From Callipepla californica brunnescens (Eukaryota > Chordata > Aves > Galliformes > Odontophoridae), in assembly GCA_023055505.1 (NCBI GenBank), contig JALIRH010000031.1, forward strand, positions 1,572,485 to 1,636,484: a stretch of DNA of 64,000 bases. Reading direction: 5' to 3'. Shown piece after piece: positions 63,541-64,000 of this stretch (positions are counted from its first letter, which is position 1; every line of letters starts with the position of its first letter). Below the pieces are notes generated by a model. That model was not told the DNA's origin. It searched no databases and saw only the letters and a program-made list of their open reading frames with translations. A program made the position numbers and the translations under genes.

Positions 63541-64000
63541 AGGTTTCCTATTTTACTAATTTGTTCAAGAGATAGTTCAGTGTTTTCAAAAATATTATTG
63601 ATGGCTGCCTGACTAGAGGTATCATTCATCTCACTTATGTTTTTTCCTTTGGTTAGTATGGACAGTTTTTATCCTAGAAGTTAAAGTTCAGTGATTTACC
63701 TATTAATCTGCACATTACTTATGTTTTTGATGTACAATCAGTCTTTTTTTTTAAGTTCAGAATTATGTTCTTCACATAAGATTTTCTAAGATGCAAAGAT
63801 AACACAAATCAGAATTTTTAATTATCTTGCTAGTAGTTGAGATGAGTGAGATAAATGTTCACAAATTCAAAACTAATTTGAGTTATTGAATGTACTTTGA
63901 ATATTTGCATTTTTTACAAGTTTTAGGAGGGATTATATTGGTGGGGGGGGGTTGTTAAAAATAAATTATCCATAGTTTTTGGTAAACATGACATCATGAA
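63541..64000. other. Unique AT-rich sequence to window end
   Basis: Nothing recognised apart from a G9 run at 63943-63951. Confidence 0.6.

Noticed and set aside
62795..63575. Several open frames on both strands over the second CR1 copy as host genes
   Set aside because: All lie within the LINE relic and the recognisable one is its reverse transcriptase. Frameshifts and stops show it is inactive.
63943..63951. G9 run as possible quadruplex or telomere-like sequence
   Set aside because: Single run only, with no further G runs or TTAGGG units nearby.
1..64000. A previously undescribed multi-gene system, CRISPR array, tRNA cluster or operon
   Set aside because: The window is vertebrate repeat-bearing intergenic or intronic DNA. 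I saw no regularly spaced direct repeats with unique spacers, no cloverleaf-forming tRNA and no set of adjacent intact genes. The notable signals are repeat-structure and conversion patterns.

Overview
This window looks like a stretch of bird nuclear genome, a gene desert or the inside of a very long intron. The case rests on interspersed repeats. At least ten CR1 LINE pieces are present, several ending in the avian-type 3' signature (repeated ATTCTATG-like octamers after a 'gaggtcccttccaac'-like block). There are also two mariner-like DNA transposon remnants, a complete solo LTR of avian ERVL type, and a probable second old LTR fragment. The repeat combination fits a galliform such as chicken, turkey or quail, but I cannot fix the species from sequence alone. 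The unique sequence is AT-rich. I found no supportable host exon, tRNA, rRNA, snRNA or CRISPR array, and no operon-like organisation. The longest open frames are tandem-repeat artefacts, CR1 relics, or chance frames.

Layout. 1-31 kb is mostly unique AT-rich sequence with simple repeats (TATC at 7.1 kb, AAAC at 11.9 kb, a 95-nt pure pyrimidine tract at 13.7 kb, a purine-rich tract at 22.2 kb), one CR1 piece (8.3 kb, minus) and two back-to-back perfect hairpins at 12.4 kb. 31-40 kb is repeat-rich: CR1 (31.2 kb, plus), CR1 (34.5-35.3 kb, minus) abutting a mariner 3' end, a 569-bp solo LTR with TGTCA/TGACA ends and a 5-bp ATTTT target-site duplication (37.0-37.6 kb), an alternating purine/pyrimidine tract (38.8 kb), and a CR1 with an ATTCC pentamer tail (39.6-40.1 kb). 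41.5-42.3 kb is a 763-bp GGAA-type array divided into zones of 4-, 8- and 16-bp units. 44.1-45.7 kb is a long CR1 copy with reverse-transcriptase sequence. 48-57 kb carries four short CR1 pieces. 58.7-63.5 kb holds an old LTR-like fragment, a second mariner remnant, a G-quadruplex candidate, and a second long CR1 copy in the opposite orientation.

How the parts relate. No genes here work together. The most informative relationship is between the two long CR1 copies (44.1-45.7 kb plus, 62.3-63.5 kb minus). They share a 485-bp tract that is about 99% identical although both are inactivated, with a drop to about 92-94% on each side. That step suggests gene conversion between inverted copies 17 kb apart. 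The second notable structure is the zoned GGAA array, whose repeat period changes 16, 8, 16, 4 with sharp borders. I did not find a previously undescribed multi-gene system. The candidate regulatory blocks I mention are low-confidence guesses needing cross-species alignment.
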